From positions 620,001-684,000 of the forward strand of contig NZ_JAKZHW010000001.1 in NCBI RefSeq assembly GCF_022568775.1: a DNA stretch of 64,000 bases, in the 5' to 3' direction. The notes below the pieces were generated by a model. It searched no databases, had not been told where the DNA came from, and worked only from the letters and a program-made list of their open reading frames with translations. Shown here in pieces: positions 34,787 to 44,807 of the stretch. This DNA is from Sphingomonas telluris (GTDB lineage: Bacteria; Pseudomonadota; Alphaproteobacteria; Sphingomonadales; Sphingomonadaceae). Made by a program: the position numbers and the translations under genes. Within the stretch, counting starts at the first letter, position 1; the number at the start of each line of letters is the position of its first letter.

Positions 34787-35986
34787 ATGGACGCGCGGAC
34801 GAGCAGCAACGCACAGGAATCGGCTGAAGCGCCACACCCGCTTGCCGAGACCAATGCGAAGCGTGATCGCCTGCTTGCTTCCATCGCGTTGATCGCAGGC
34901 GCAGGCATTTTCGTCGCTCTTCCGTTCGCGCTCCGGGCCGGGGCCGAGTTCTTCATGCCGGTTACCGCGGCGCTGGTCGTCGCGATTACCCTTGTGCCCC
35001 TGCTCGAATGGTTCGAGCGGCGCGGCGTGCCTTCGCGGCTGTCCGCGGGCCTGTGCGTGATCATCTTCCTGTCGATCGCGGTCTTCGCCGTCGCGTCGAT
35101 CGTGCTTCCGGCGATCGACTGGGTCGCGTTGATTCCGGAGCGCCTGCCGAAGGTCCGTGCCGCGCTCGACCCGGTGCTCGACCTCTACAAGGCGTTCGAC
35201 AAGTTCGTCGGCAAGATCATGGCGCAGGTCACGATCACGCCGCAGGGCGGCCGGACCGTCCGGATTGAGACGCCCAACTCGCTTTCCGGATTGCTGGCGA
35301 CTTCCGCGCCCCACGTGCTGATCCAGCTGTTCTTCGCGTTGCTGGTGATCTTCTTCTTCCTGGCCGGCTGGACCACGATGCGGAAGCGGACGATCGTCAG
35401 CCGCGGCAGCTTCGAAGGCGCGCTGACCACTGCCCGCGTCATCCAGCAGGTCGTGGATGCGACCTCGATTTACATCGGCACGATCACGCTGATCAACGTG
35501 ACGCTAGGAGCGCTAACGGCACTCGTGCTGTGGCAGCTGGGCATGGATTCACCGATCATGTGGGGCGGCATCGTCGCGGTGCTGAACTACATTCCGTACC
35601 TGGGCCCAATCGGCTCGGCGTTGCTCCTGTTCTTTGGCGGGTTGATGATCTTCCCGGACGTCTGGTCGGCCCTACTTCCCCCGTTGGTGTTCGTCGGCCT
35701 TCACCTGATTGAAGCGAACCTCATCACGCCGATGATCGTCGGCAAGCGCTTGACCATCAGTCCGCTCGCGATCCTCGTGTCGCTGAGCTTCTGGTCCTGG
35801 GTGTGGGGAACTACCGGAGCGCTGCTCGCCGTGCCGCTGCTCATCATCATGAAGACGATCTTCTCCGCCGCCGGCACTCCGGACATCGCCGGCTTCCTCT
35901 TCGAACACGGCACGCTGACGCATGCGGGCGAAGAAGAGACGGAAAAAGATTCCACCGATGTTGACACCCCGCGGGCTGCCACCTAG
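34787..35986 (+). CDS. AI-2E family transporter (PerM/YhhT-like)
   Basis: A 399-residue inner-membrane protein with about eight helices: three before residue 110, an extracytoplasmic loop around 115-165, and the rest between 180 and 360. Family marks are VLNYIPYLGPIGSALLLF and LITPMIVGKRLTISPL near the C-terminus. Members have been linked to autoinducer-2 export, ion or antiporter functions, and the substrate here cannot be told. The hydrophilic acidic tail ends the protein. It lies between two tRNA genes. Confidence 0.85.
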   Translation: MDARTSSNAQESAEAPHPLAETNAKRDRLLASIALIAGAGIFVALPFALRAGAEFFMPVTAALVVAITLVPLLEWFERRGVPSRLSAGLCVIIFLSIAVFAVASIVLPAIDWVALIPERLPKVRAALDPVLDLYKAFDKFVGKIMAQVTITPQGGRTVRIETPNSLSGLLATSAPHVLIQLFFALLVIFFFLAGWTTMRKRTIVSRGSFEGALTTARVIQQVVDATSIYIGTITLINVTLGALTALVLWQLGMDSPIMWGGIVAVLNYIPYLGPIGSALLLFFGGLMIFPDVWSALLPPLVFVGLHLIEANLITPMIVGKRLTISPLAILVSLSFWSWVWGTTGALLAVPLLIIMKTIFSAAGTPDIAGFLFEHGTLTHAGEEETEKDSTDVDTPRAAT

Positions 35987-36006
35987 TTCGCCGCCACGCC
36001 AAAAAC

Positions 36007-36083
<77 letters not shown>

Positions 36084-36117
36084 TTTCTGAAAAAGAATTG
36101 TGTCGAAGCAGCCGCGA

Positions 36118-37206
36118 TTATTGCGCGCTGCCGCCTGATGCTGGCGCCGGTGCCGCCGGCTGGCCGAGCGGCTTCTCATCCGCCTGCGGCTCGCCGCCCG
36201 TCAGTGCGAAGCGCAGATTGTCCGACGCCTTCACCTTCTCGACGTAGGCTTCGTGCTTGACCGAGTCCGACGCTTTCCGAGCCGTCAGGTTGAAGCGAAC
36301 AGCGACGCGCTTGTCGCCGCGCATGGACGGTTCAAGCTTGATGGCCTCCGCGCCCGGGATCTCGGCGATCGCCTGAGCTTCTTCGCCGTTGATGCTGCGC
36401 GTCGCCCGGTCGCGCTGTTCGGCCATGATAGCCGCGCTACGGAGCGCGCCTGCGTTGGGCTCTGAACGCGAGTAGGCTTGCGTGAACGCTGCCGGCCGGC
36501 CCCAGCTGCCCGCCCAGCGGTAGAAGATGTGGGCGCCGACCACGGCATTCTTGGACAAAGTTTCTGCCCAGTACGGCACGACATAATCGGCGTGATAGTG
36601 CGTCGCGGTTCCGACCGGCGCGTAGACGAAGCCGTTCAGGGCCGCAGCGGCGACCGTTCGCGCGCGATCCCAACCGGCCTGGTCCGGCTGCCGCATGAGC
36701 GAGCCGTCGCAGGTGAAGGTGAACTGGCAACCCGTTGGCCGGGTGGACCCTTCATAGACCACGCCGCAAACGCTAGCGGGGAAGGCTGGGTGGCGGACCC
36801 GGTTGAGCACGACCTGCGCGACTGCGCGCTCGCCGTCGGCGTCCTGGCTCCCGGCCTCGTAATAGATCGCGCTCGTCAGGCACTCGAGGGCCCGGTCGCG
36901 CGCGGCGGTATCGGACTTATTGAGCGAGAAGGGTTGGGCGGCCGGATTCGGCCCCTGAGTCAGCGGAATCTGCTTGTTGATGGCTAACGCCTGCTCAGGC
37001 GGCAGCTCCTTGATGAGCAGCGGCGGCGGCGCAGGCGGGCCCACCTTCGTGGGGTCGTTACGGCCGCTTAGGCTCGCAAGATCGGGAGTCGAATAGGCCG
37101 TCCCTGCGGCGACGAACGCCGCAAACGCGACCCCGCCGGCAAGGAGCATCTCCTTCGGACGTTCGCGCCACAGGCGCGAGGTCGCTAGGGCAATAGCCTG
37201 TGTCAT
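36118..37206 (-). CDS. SleB-like cell wall hydrolase
   Basis: A 362-residue protein with one N-terminal membrane segment ([19 protein letters not shown], about 19-38), a Pro-rich linker, and a Hydrolase_2 (SleB) domain at about 108-235. The expected catalytic glutamate is in AIYYEAGSQDADGERAVAQ, with VVLNRVRHPAFP and GTATHYHADYVVPYWA following. It presumably cleaves peptidoglycan in the periplasm as an anchored enzyme. The C-terminal 120 residues are not obviously catalytic. It lies downstream of fau and DUF2842 on the same strand, 35 bases apart. Confidence 0.85.
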   Translation of the reverse strand: MTQAIALATSRLWRERPKEMLLAGGVAFAAFVAAGTAYSTPDLASLSGRNDPTKVGPPAPPPLLIKELPPEQALAINKQIPLTQGPNPAAQPFSLNKSDTAARDRALECLTSAIYYEAGSQDADGERAVAQVVLNRVRHPAFPASVCGVVYEGSTRPTGCQFTFTCDGSLMRQPDQAGWDRARTVAAAALNGFVYAPVGTATHYHADYVVPYWAETLSKNAVVGAHIFYRWAGSWGRPAAFTQAYSRSEPNAGALRSAAIMAEQRDRATRSINGEEAQAIAEIPGAEAIKLEPSMRGDKRVAVRFNLTARKASDSVKHEAYVEKVKASDNLRFALTGGEPQADEKPLGQPAAPAPASGGSAQ

Positions 37207-37241
37207 TGGAGCGGGTGATATAGGATTCTAACACGCTTCTT

Positions 37242-37472
37242 TCAATCTTTCGGGCGGGGATCGGCCCTCCACTGTCCCGTTTGTGACCATCGCAGAAGCG
37301 GCTTCAGAGGGGCGATCCAGGCGATGCCGACGGCAAGGTGGAACAGCGCCTGGAGGATCACCGGCCAGCGCCCGACCGTGCCTGCAAAGCTTGCGATGAG
37401 CACGGCCCAGAAGAGGATGAGCAGAAGGATTGCGCCGATTCCTGCAAGCCTGCGCCAGCTGGGCTCGTTCAT
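37242..37472 (-). CDS. DUF2842 small membrane protein
   Basis: A 76-residue protein with two hydrophobic helices (about 10-33 and 37-55) and the family-like core GRWPVILQALFHLAVGIAW and PLKPLLRW. DUF2842 is restricted to Alphaproteobacteria as far as I know, with no assigned function. Its ATG overlaps the fau stop as ATGA, so it is translated with fau. Confidence 0.8.
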   Translation of the reverse strand: MNEPSWRRLAGIGAILLLILFWAVLIASFAGTVGRWPVILQALFHLAVGIAWIAPLKPLLRWSQTGQWRADPRPKD

Positions 37473-38068
37473 CCGAAATACTCCACGCCGTCCGGGCTCG
37501 CGAAGCCGTGAAGCGGAACGTCCCAGGGGTCGCGCGGGATTTCGGTCGGCAGCATTTGCATCGCCCAGCCCACGCCGATCAGCTTGGCGCCCGTCTTGCG
37601 GAGACGAACGAGCGCTCGATCGTAATGTCCCTTGCCGCGGCCAAGGCGCGTGCCTCGACCGTCGATTGCGACCAGCGGCACGAAGATCAGGTCGGGCTCC
37701 ACAACGGGCGCACGCCGTTTGGGCTGCATGATTCCGAACGGCCCAGGCTCGAGCGGATCGCCAGCCAGGAAGCGAAACGGCTTCGCCGGGTCGGCGAACG
37801 CAGGGAACGCGACGATTCGGCCCACCGCTCGCGCCTCTTCCATCGCCAGCAGCGGGCTGATCTCACTCCCGAGCGGGTGATAGCCTGCGACCACCGACGC
37901 GTGCGCGCAAAGGGACGTCAGATGCTGTGCGAGCTTCTGCTCGAGCAGCGTCCGGTGCGCATCATCGACGGTGCGAACGAAGGCCTTACGCGCGTCGAGC
38001 GCAGCCTGGCGCAGCATGTCCTTGTGCTGCGGCACTGCGGATCCAGGCTCGAATGAGTTCGGTGGCAT
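37469..38068 (-). CDS. fau: 5-formyltetrahydrofolate cyclo-ligase
   Basis: Converts 5-formyl-THF to 5,10-methenyl-THF with ATP. The family core is clear: VAGYHPLGSEISPL, PDLIFVPLVAIDGRGTRLGRGKGHYDRAL and GVGWAMQML. I chose ATG 38068 (199 residues) because a conserved Lys-x-x-Leu-Arg N-terminus lies just inside it. ATG 38017 would trim that, and a start at 38122 would run into the 6S RNA candidate. No start has a convincing ribosome site. The zapA-ssrS-fau order is widely conserved. Confidence 0.88.
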   Translation of the reverse strand: MPPNSFEPGSAVPQHKDMLRQAALDARKAFVRTVDDAHRTLLEQKLAQHLTSLCAHASVVAGYHPLGSEISPLLAMEEARAVGRIVAFPAFADPAKPFRFLAGDPLEPGPFGIMQPKRRAPVVEPDLIFVPLVAIDGRGTRLGRGKGHYDRALVRLRKTGAKLIGVGWAMQMLPTEIPRDPWDVPLHGFASPDGVEYFG

Positions 38069-38094
38069 AGGGGGAAGTGACGGGACCACCGTGG

Positions 38095-38230
38095 CCGTTT
38101 GCCGGAAATCCTCTGACGCCACAAACGTCAGGTGGGCGCCGTATACATCGGACCAGGGTCCGGGCAGGGACAGCTCCCATTAGGATCGATAAGCCTCAGG
38201 GATATTCAAAGGCTCGTACCGGGCAGTACC
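38095..38230 (-). ncRNA. ssrS: 6S RNA candidate
   Basis: It lies between zapA and fau, the usual site of ssrS. On the minus strand the interval folds as one long interrupted hairpin. GCC near 38213 pairs with GGC at 38101-38103. CCCTGA pairs with TCAG(A)GG. An internal unpaired region follows, then TGGGAGC with GCGCCCA (one mismatch), and an apical stem CGGAC-CCTG-GTCCG. A long stem with a central bubble that mimics an open promoter is the 6S hallmark. The ends are approximate, and I did not confirm it with a covariance model. Confidence 0.6.
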
Positions 38231-38243
38231 CGTCATCCTTTAT

Positions 38244-38558
38244 CTAGGTGTGTTCGGCCTCGCCCTCAAGGGCTTCAGCGAGCGACTCGAGCCGGTCGGC
38301 AATCCGTTCAGCCCGCTCGGCGAGGGCCGGGTCGGGAAGCGTCGGCTCGGGCGTCCGGCCGTCGTCGATGAGTTGGTCGGCCAGCAGGAGAGAGGCGAAG
38401 AGCAGCTGCCGCGCTTCCGAGAGTGTTCCGAGACCCGAAAGAGCCTCGCGACTCTTGGCATCGACCAGCGAGGCGGCCTTGCGGAGTGAATCCTCCTCGC
38501 CGTCCCGGCAGGCGACGCGATAGGCGCGCCCGGCGATGAACACGTCGATTTCGGCCAT
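38244..38558 (-). CDS. zapA: Cell division protein ZapA
   Basis: Cross-links FtsZ filaments at the division site. The 104 residues fit ZapA: the N-terminal beta region EIDVFIAGRAYRVAC RDGEE (split here), LRKAASLVDAKSREAL, then a C-terminal coiled coil rich in Glu/Ala/Leu. It overlaps the stop of the upstream coiled-coil gene (TGATG) and precedes the 6S RNA candidate and fau. Confidence 0.9.
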   Translation of the reverse strand: MAEIDVFIAGRAYRVACRDGEEDSLRKAASLVDAKSREALSGLGTLSEARQLLFASLLLADQLIDDGRTPEPTLPDPALAERAERIADRLESLAEALEGEAEHT

Positions 38559-38734
38559 CAGGCGTCCTCCGCCATGCGGATGATGTGATCGAGCTCGGCG
38601 ACGGCCTCCCGGACCTTGGCGCGAAGCTCTTCGTCACGGCTGCTCTGCTTCTTAGGTTGCGAGAGCGCTCGCTCCATTCGGAGAATCGCACGTTCGGCGC
38701 GGTCGAGCGCGGCGGTGAGACGGCCTTCATCCAT
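38558..38734 (-). CDS. Small coiled-coil protein upstream of zapA
   Basis: A 58-residue, highly charged helical protein (LTAALDRAERAILRMERAL, then EELRAKVREAVAELDHIIR), predicted coiled coil throughout. ATG 38734 starts this helix; a longer frame adds 19 residues of different character. It shares one base with the zapA start, so the two are coupled. Its position hints at a divisome role similar to ZapB, but I see no homology I can name. Confidence 0.65.
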   Translation of the reverse strand: MDEGRLTAALDRAERAILRMERALSQPKKQSSRDEELRAKVREAVAELDHIIRMAEDA

Positions 38735-38846
38735 GAGGTTTTCGCTAGGAAAGATTTTCCCTCGCGGCAAGCCGAGAAGGGCCATCGCCAATGTCGCGAG
38801 GTTGACGCTTCGTCGCTATCCGGCCAAGGGCCGCCGCATCCCGTTC

Positions 38847-40847
38847 ATGGAGCAGACCTTGCAGCCGACTCAGCGCCGACTTGCCAATGCCATTCGAGCC
38901 TTGGCGATGGACGCAGTCGAAGCTGCGAACAGCGGCCATCCCGGCATGCCGATGGGCATGGCCGACGCGGCGACAGCGCTCTTCACACGCCATCTGAAGT
39001 TCGATGCGTCGGACCCCCACTGGCCCGACCGCGACCGCTTCATCCTTTCCGCCGGCCACGGATCGATGCTGATCTACGCGCTGCTTTACCTGACCGGTTA
39101 TGAGCGGCCGACGCTCGACGACATCAAGAATTTCCGCCAGCTGCACAGCCCGACCGCCGGTCACCCGGAGAATTTCGAGCTCGCGGGCGTCGAGGTGACG
39201 ACCGGGCCGCTGGGGCAGGGCGTCGCAATGGCGGTTGGATCGGCGATTGCAGAGCGGCACCTTAATGCCGCCTATGGCGACGAGCTTGTCGACCATCACA
39301 CCTACGTCATCGCCGGCGACGGCTGCCTGATGGAGGGTGTGAATCACGAGGCGGTCGGTCTTGCAGGCCACCTGAAGCTCGGCCGCCTCATCGTCCTGTG
39401 GGACGACAATGAGATCACCATCGACGGTTCGACGGACCTGTCGCGCAACGAGGACGTGGTTGCGCGCCACGTGGCCGCGCAATGGCACGTCACCGAGTGC
39501 GATGGCCTGGACTCCGACGACGTTTCGCGCGCGCTCGACGAAGCGAAGGCCGATCCTCGCCCGTCGCTCATCCGCTGCAAGACCGTCATCGGCTACGGCG
39601 CGCCGAACAAGCAGGGCACGGCGGCGACACACGGCGCGGCGCTCGGCAAGGACGAGGTTGAAGCCGCACGTGCCGGGCTCGGCCTTGAGCCGAAAGAATT
39701 CGCCGTTCCCGACGATGTACTCGCAGCTTGGCGCGAGGCGGGGAAGAAAGGCGCGTCTGCTCGAGCGGACTGGCAGACGCGTCTCGACGCCAGCGCCAAG
39801 AAGGACGCGTTTCTTAGCCGGATTTCCGGCATGGTCGATGACAGCTGGCTCAAGCCCTACGTCGACGGCTTGCTCGCCGACCTGAAGCCGGTCGCGACCC
39901 GCAAGGCGTCGGAAATGGCGCTTGAGGCGATTAACGCCGCCATCCCGTCGACCATCGGCGGTTCAGCCGACCTGACCGGCTCGAACAACACGAAGACCAA
40001 GGCGCTCCAGGTGCTCGACGCCGACAATTACGGCGGCCGCTACATCTACTACGGCGTCCGCGAGTTCGGCATGGCCGCGGCGATGAATGGCATGGCGCTG
40101 CACGGCGGCGTCATCCCCTACGGCGGAACATTCCTGGTCTTCACCGACTATGCGCGCCCGGCAATCCGTCTTTCCGCGCTGCAGAAGGCCAGGGTCATCT
40201 ACGTGATGACTCACGATTCCATCGGTCTAGGTGAGGACGGCCCGACCCACCAGCCGATCGAGCATCTCCAGAGCCTGCGCGCGATTCCGCAGCTCGATGT
40301 CTACCGCCCTGCCGACGCGGTCGAGACCGCCGAATGCTGGGCGCTTGCGCTGGCGAGCGACGAGCCGAGTGTGCTCGCCCTAACGCGCCAGAATCTGAAG
40401 CCGGTACGCACGGAACCATTCACCCAGAACCTCTCCGCTCGCGGCGCCTACCGCCTCAAGTCGGCCGAGAACGCTCGAAAGGTGATCATCCTGGCGACCG
40501 GCTCCGAGGTTGAAATCGCTCTCGCGGCGGCTGAAAAGCTTGAAGCGCAGAGCATCGGTACCGACGTGGTGTCCATGCCCAGCACCGAGCGTTTCGACGC
40601 ACAGCCGGCGGACTATCGCGAGGACATTCTTCCGGATGTCTCCAACCGCGAGATCCTGCGCGTCTCGATCGAGGCTGGCACCACCTTCGGTTGGGAACGC
40701 TACACCGGCCTTCACGGCCTTCGCATCGGCATCGACCGCTTCGGCGTCTCGGCTCCTGCGAAGGACGCCTACGAATATTTCGGGCTCACGCCTGACAAGG
40801 TCGCCGAGCGAGTTCTCGGCCACATGAAACAGAGAGGCATTCAATGA
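38847..40847 (+). CDS. tkt: Transketolase
   Basis: Thiamine-diphosphate enzyme of the pentose phosphate pathway. The 666 residues contain [14 protein letters not shown], the Mg-ThDP motif [13 protein letters not shown] with DDNEITIDG, the catalytic glutamate region [19 protein letters not shown], and [22 protein letters not shown] 38847 gives the family N-terminus; the open frame upstream is antisense to the zapA partner. It is the first gene of tkt-gap-pgk-fda-thiE, and its stop overlaps gap (ATGA). Confidence 0.96.
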   Translation: MEQTLQPTQRRLANAIRALAMDAVEAANSGHPGMPMGMADAATALFTRHLKFDASDPHWPDRDRFILSAGHGSMLIYALLYLTGYERPTLDDIKNFRQLHSPTAGHPENFELAGVEVTTGPLGQGVAMAVGSAIAERHLNAAYGDELVDHHTYVIAGDGCLMEGVNHEAVGLAGHLKLGRLIVLWDDNEITIDGSTDLSRNEDVVARHVAAQWHVTECDGLDSDDVSRALDEAKADPRPSLIRCKTVIGYGAPNKQGTAATHGAALGKDEVEAARAGLGLEPKEFAVPDDVLAAWREAGKKGASARADWQTRLDASAKKDAFLSRISGMVDDSWLKPYVDGLLADLKPVATRKASEMALEAINAAIPSTIGGSADLTGSNNTKTKALQVLDADNYGGRYIYYGVREFGMAAAMNGMALHGGVIPYGGTFLVFTDYARPAIRLSALQKARVIYVMTHDSIGLGEDGPTHQPIEHLQSLRAIPQLDVYRPADAVETAECWALALASDEPSVLALTRQNLKPVRTEPFTQNLSARGAYRLKSAENARKVIILATGSEVEIALAAAEKLEAQSIGTDVVSMPSTERFDAQPADYREDILPDVSNREILRVSIEAGTTFGWERYTGLHGLRIGIDRFGVSAPAKDAYEYFGLTPDKVAERVLGHMKQRGIQ

Positions 40848-41851
40848 CCAAAGTTGCGATCAATGGCTTCGGGCGCATCGGCCGGCTGGTAGCGCGCGCC
40901 ATCCTTGAACGTCCCGACTGCGGTCTTGAGCTGGTCGCGATCAACGACCTCGCCGATGCAAAGGCAAATGCCTGGCTGTTCAAGCGCGACAGCGTCCACG
41001 GCGCCTTCCCGGGTGAGGTGTCGAGCGACGGCAACGACATCATCGTCAACGGCAAGCGCATCCACGTCACCGCCGAGCGCGACCCCGCGAAGCTTCCGCA
41101 TGCCGCGAACGGCGTCGAGATCGCTCTCGAATGCACCGGCTTCTTCACCGACCGCGCCGGCGGCGAGAAGCACCTGGAAGCTGGCGCCAAGCGCGTCCTG
41201 ATCTCGGCTCCGGCCAAGGGGGCGGACCTGACGGTCGTCTACGGCGTGAACGACGACAAGCTGACCGCCGAGCACAAGATCGTCTCGAACGCGTCCTGCA
41301 CGACCAACTGCCTGGCGCCGGTCGCGAAGGTGATGAACGACACGATCGGCATCGAACGCGGGCTGATGACTACGATCCACGCCTACACCAACGACCAGAA
41401 GATCCTCGACCAGATCCACTCCGACCTGCGCCGCGCCCGCGCCGCGGCCATGTCCATCATCCCGACGACGACCGGCGCCGCCCGCGCGGTGGGCGAGGTG
41501 CTACCGGAGCTGAAGGGCAAGCTCGACGGCTCGGCCGTGCGCGTTCCAGTTCCGAACGTCAGCCTTGTCGACCTGACCTTCACGCCGAAGCGCGACACCA
41601 CGCTGGAAGAGGTCAACGGCGCGCTTAAGGCCGCCAGCGAGAGCGGCCGCCTGAAGGGCATCCTCGCCTACACGGAAGAGCCGCTGGTTTCGATCGACCT
41701 CAACCACAGCTCGGCCAGCTCGACCGTGGACAGCCTCGAAACCTCGGTTCTTGAAGGCAAGCTCGTCCGCGTCGTCAGCTGGTACGACAATGAGTGGGGC
41801 TTCTCGAACCGCATGGTCGACACGGCCGCCGCGATGGCGAAGCTCGGCTGA
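40844..41851 (+). CDS. gap: Glyceraldehyde-3-phosphate dehydrogenase
   Basis: Oxidises glyceraldehyde-3-phosphate to 1,3-bisphosphoglycerate with NAD(P). The 335 residues have the dinucleotide fold [15 protein letters not shown], active-site C152 in [12 protein letters not shown], the base His region [10 protein letters not shown], and [13 protein letters not shown] at the C-terminus. It is translationally coupled to tkt and followed 8 bases later by pgk. Confidence 0.97.
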   Translation: MTKVAINGFGRIGRLVARAILERPDCGLELVAINDLADAKANAWLFKRDSVHGAFPGEVSSDGNDIIVNGKRIHVTAERDPAKLPHAANGVEIALECTGFFTDRAGGEKHLEAGAKRVLISAPAKGADLTVVYGVNDDKLTAEHKIVSNASCTTNCLAPVAKVMNDTIGIERGLMTTIHAYTNDQKILDQIHSDLRRARAAAMSIIPTTTGAARAVGEVLPELKGKLDGSAVRVPVPNVSLVDLTFTPKRDTTLEEVNGALKAASESGRLKGILAYTEEPLVSIDLNHSSASSTVDSLETSVLEGKLVRVVSWYDNEWGFSNRMVDTAAAMAKLG

Positions 41852-41859
41852 GGCTGAGC

Positions 41860-43059
41860 ATGGCCTTCAAGACGCTCGACGACCTGCCTGAGGATTTGAC
41901 CGGCAAGCGCGTGCTTGTCCGCGTCGATCTCAACGTGCCGATGGATGGTGCGCGGGTCACGGACGATACGCGTCTGAGGGCCATGTTGCCCACCGTTCTG
42001 GAGCTCAGCGACCGCGGCGCAATCGTGCTGCTGCTGTCGCACTTCGGCCGTCCGAAGGGCGAGATCCGTCCGGACATGTCGACGGCGCAGCTGGTGCTGC
42101 CGGTGCATCGGCTGTCCGGCCGCTCCGTTCGCTTCATCGAGGACTGCCAGGGGCCGCAGGCGGAGCGCGCCATCGAGACGATGCTTCCGGGCAATATCGG
42201 CATCCTCGAAAACACGCGCTTCCACGCCGGCGAAGATAAGAACGACCCGGAGCTTGCCAAGGGCATGGCGGCGCTTGGCGACTATTACGTCAACGACGCT
42301 TTCTCCGCGGCGCATCGTGCGCACTCTTCGACCGAGGGCATCGCCCATCTCCTCCCGAGCTTCGCCGGGCGGGCGATGGAAGGCGAGTTGAAGGCGCTGG
42401 AGCGCGCACTCGGCAATCCCGAGCGGCCGGTCGCGGCCGTCGTCGGCGGGGCGAAAGTCTCGACCAAGCTCGCGGTGCTGGGTCACCTAGTCGGCAAGGT
42501 CGATCACCTGATCATCGGGGGCGGCATGGCCAACACCTTCCTGGCGGCGCGCGGCGTGAACGTCGGCAAGTCGCTGTGCGAGCATGATCTGACAGGTGAG
42601 GCGAACGCGATCTTCGATCGTGCCGACGAGGCCGGATGCACGATCCATCTGCCGTACGACGTCGTCGTGGCGAAGCAGTTCGCGCCTAATCCGCCGAGCA
42701 TGCGTACCGTCAACGTGCACGAGGTCGCGGCGGACGAGATGATCCTCGACGTCGGACCTGCCGCGGTCGAAGCCTTGGCCGACGTGCTCAAGACCTGCCG
42801 AACCCTCGTCTGGAACGGTCCCCTCGGCGCCTTCGAGACTCCACCGTTCGACGCGGCCACGGTGCAGCTCGCGCAAACTGCGGCTGCCTTGACCAAGGAA
42901 GGCAGCCTGGTTTCGGTCGCCGGCGGTGGCGACACGGTTGCGGCACTCAATCATGCCGGCGTCGCTGCGGACTTCACGTTCGTCTCGACGGCTGGCGGGG
43001 CATTTCTTGAATGGATGGAAGGGCGTACGCTACCGGGCGTGGCGGCCCTGCAGGAATAA
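41860..43059 (+). CDS. pgk: Phosphoglycerate kinase
   Basis: Transfers phosphate from 1,3-bisphosphoglycerate to ADP. The 399 residues include [49 protein letters not shown] and the nucleotide loop [14 protein letters not shown] 41860 is the family start; an open frame from 41794 lies inside gap and is discarded. The next gene, fda, starts 11 bases after the stop. Confidence 0.97.
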   Translation: MAFKTLDDLPEDLTGKRVLVRVDLNVPMDGARVTDDTRLRAMLPTVLELSDRGAIVLLLSHFGRPKGEIRPDMSTAQLVLPVHRLSGRSVRFIEDCQGPQAERAIETMLPGNIGILENTRFHAGEDKNDPELAKGMAALGDYYVNDAFSAAHRAHSSTEGIAHLLPSFAGRAMEGELKALERALGNPERPVAAVVGGAKVSTKLAVLGHLVGKVDHLIIGGGMANTFLAARGVNVGKSLCEHDLTGEANAIFDRADEAGCTIHLPYDVVVAKQFAPNPPSMRTVNVHEVAADEMILDVGPAAVEALADVLKTCRTLVWNGPLGAFETPPFDAATVQLAQTAAALTKEGSLVSVAGGGDTVAALNHAGVAADFTFVSTAGGAFLEWMEGRTLPGVAALQE

Positions 43060-43070
43060 GGGGACGGAAA

Positions 43071-43970
43071 ATGGCGAACGCAGAGATGCTCGCGAAAGTG
43101 AAGAATGCGAACGGTTTCATCGCGGCGCTGGACCAGAGCGGAGGCTCCACTCCGGGCGCCCTGAAGGGCTATGGCTACAAGGGCGACGAATGGTCGTCCG
43201 AAGATGAGATGTACGACCTCGTCCACAAGATGCGCGTGCGGATCATCTCGTCGCCGGTGTTCACCGGCGAGAAGGTCCTAGGCGCGATCCTGTTCGAGCG
43301 GACGATGGACGGCGAAGCCAATGGGCAGCCGGTGCCGGACTATCTCTGGAGCAAGGGCGTCGTTCCCTTTCTTAAGATCGACAAGGGTCTCGCGGACGAG
43401 GCCAACGGCGTGCAGTTGATGAAGCCGATGCCGGAACTGGACTCGCTGCTCGAGCGCGCGGTTGCGAAGGGCATCTTCGGAACCAAGGAGCGCTCGGTCA
43501 TCCACCTCGCCAACCCGGCGGGCATTGCCGAGGTCGTCGGCCAGCAGTTCGAGATCGGCAACCAGGTTCTGCGTCACGGGCTTGTCCCGATCATCGAGCC
43601 GGAAGTTAACATCAAGAGCGCCGAGCGGGCCGAGGCAGACGAGCTTCTGCGCGACGAGATCCTGCGTCACCTCGATCGCCTGCCGGAAGGCAGCGAGGTC
43701 ATGCTCAAGCTTTCGATCCCGGCGGTTCCGGGCACGTTCGATGCTCTGATCGCCCACCCGCGAGTGCTGCGGGTCGTCGCTCTGTCGGGCGGCTTCTCGC
43801 GCGGCGACGCCTGCCGCGAGCTTGCCAAGAACCCCGGCATGATCGCCAGCTTCTCGCGCGCGCTGCTCGAGGAACTGCGCCAGGATACGAGCGAGGAAGA
43901 GTTCGACCGTTCGCTCGGCGAGGCGATCGACGAGATCTACGACGCCTCGACCGAAAAGGTCGCTGCCTAG
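43071..43970 (+). CDS. fda: Fructose-bisphosphate aldolase, class I
   Basis: Cleaves fructose-1,6-bisphosphate to triose phosphates through a Schiff base. The 299 residues fit the short bacterial class I family: FIAALDQSGGSTPGALKGYG, RVRIISSPVFTGEKVLGAI, PIIEPEVNI, and the Schiff-base lysine K213 in VMLKLSIPAVPG, with ALSGGFSRGDAC for phosphate binding. GGGGACGG upstream acts as the ribosome site. Class I in place of the zinc-dependent class II enzyme is a choice seen in several alphaproteobacteria. Confidence 0.94.
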   Translation: MANAEMLAKVKNANGFIAALDQSGGSTPGALKGYGYKGDEWSSEDEMYDLVHKMRVRIISSPVFTGEKVLGAILFERTMDGEANGQPVPDYLWSKGVVPFLKIDKGLADEANGVQLMKPMPELDSLLERAVAKGIFGTKERSVIHLANPAGIAEVVGQQFEIGNQVLRHGLVPIIEPEVNIKSAERAEADELLRDEILRHLDRLPEGSEVMLKLSIPAVPGTFDALIAHPRVLRVVALSGGFSRGDACRELAKNPGMIASFSRALLEELRQDTSEEEFDRSLGEAIDEIYDASTEKVAA

Positions 43971-43971
43971 C

Positions 43972-44646
43972 TTGATCGACTATTTCGACCCGGCGGAATT
44001 CAGGGCTCCGGCGCGAAAGGAGCCCTGCCGACTTTATTTGATCTCCCCGAAGGACGTCGGCGGCGATTTCGTTGAACGTCTCCGCTCAGTTGTCGAGTTC
44101 GATTGCGTGGCGGCCTTCCAGCTGCGCGTGAAGGACGTTGCCGAGCATGAGCTCGCCCGGCTCGCCGAGCCGTTGCAGCGCGTTTGCGCGGACGCAGGCG
44201 TCGCCTTCATCGTCAATGACAGCGCGACCCTCGCCAAGCGCCTGGGCGCGGACGGCGTACACCTCGGTCAGCAGGACGGCGACGTGCGGGAGGCGAGGGC
44301 GCTACTGGGTCCACAGGCGCAGATTGGCGTCACCTGCCACGACAGCCGCCACCTGGCTATGGAGGCCGGAGACGCCGGCGCGGACTATGTCGCCTTCGGC
44401 GCCTTCTATCCAACGCAGACCAAGTCGACGCTACACCGGCCCGATCCTTCCATACTCAGCTGGTGGTCGAGCCTCTTCGAGGTTCCCTGCGTCGCGATCG
44501 GCGGCATCACGACCGGCAACGCGAAACCGCTGATCGATGCCGGAGCGGACTTCCTCGCGGTCTCGCAAGCTGTCTGGGGCGCTCACGACCCCGCGAAAAT
44601 TGTGTCAGAATTCAATGACCTGCTCACAAATGTTAGTGGAAGCTGA
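43972..44646 (+). CDS. thiE: Thiamine-phosphate synthase (ThiE-like)
   Basis: Couples the pyrimidine and thiazole halves of thiamine. The 224-residue barrel has FQLRVKDV, FIVNDSATLAKRLGADGVHLGQQD, YVAFGAFYPTQTK and VAIGGIT, all ThiE motifs. The start is TTG, one base after the fda stop. The N-terminus (about 20 residues) is longer than usual. Its place at the end of a glycolytic operon that begins with the ThDP enzyme transketolase makes a cofactor-supply role plausible, but no other thiamine gene is nearby. Confidence 0.85.
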   Translation: MIDYFDPAEFRAPARKEPCRLYLISPKDVGGDFVERLRSVVEFDCVAAFQLRVKDVAEHELARLAEPLQRVCADAGVAFIVNDSATLAKRLGADGVHLGQQDGDVREARALLGPQAQIGVTCHDSRHLAMEAGDAGADYVAFGAFYPTQTKSTLHRPDPSILSWWSSLFEVPCVAIGGITTGNAKPLIDAGADFLAVSQAVWGAHDPAKIVSEFNDLLTNVSGS

Positions 44647-44807
44647 ACGGCTTCAGGTTTCAAAAACGGCTGTTTTCCGCCATTCCTTTTGAAAGGTGTT
44701 GCGCCAGCGCATCACTTTTCTCCGTAAAGGCCCGGAGGAGCGAATGTAACGAAACAATCCCTCTGATGACCGGTTGGGGCGCCGGAAACACTGCAAGGGA
44801 AACCCTA

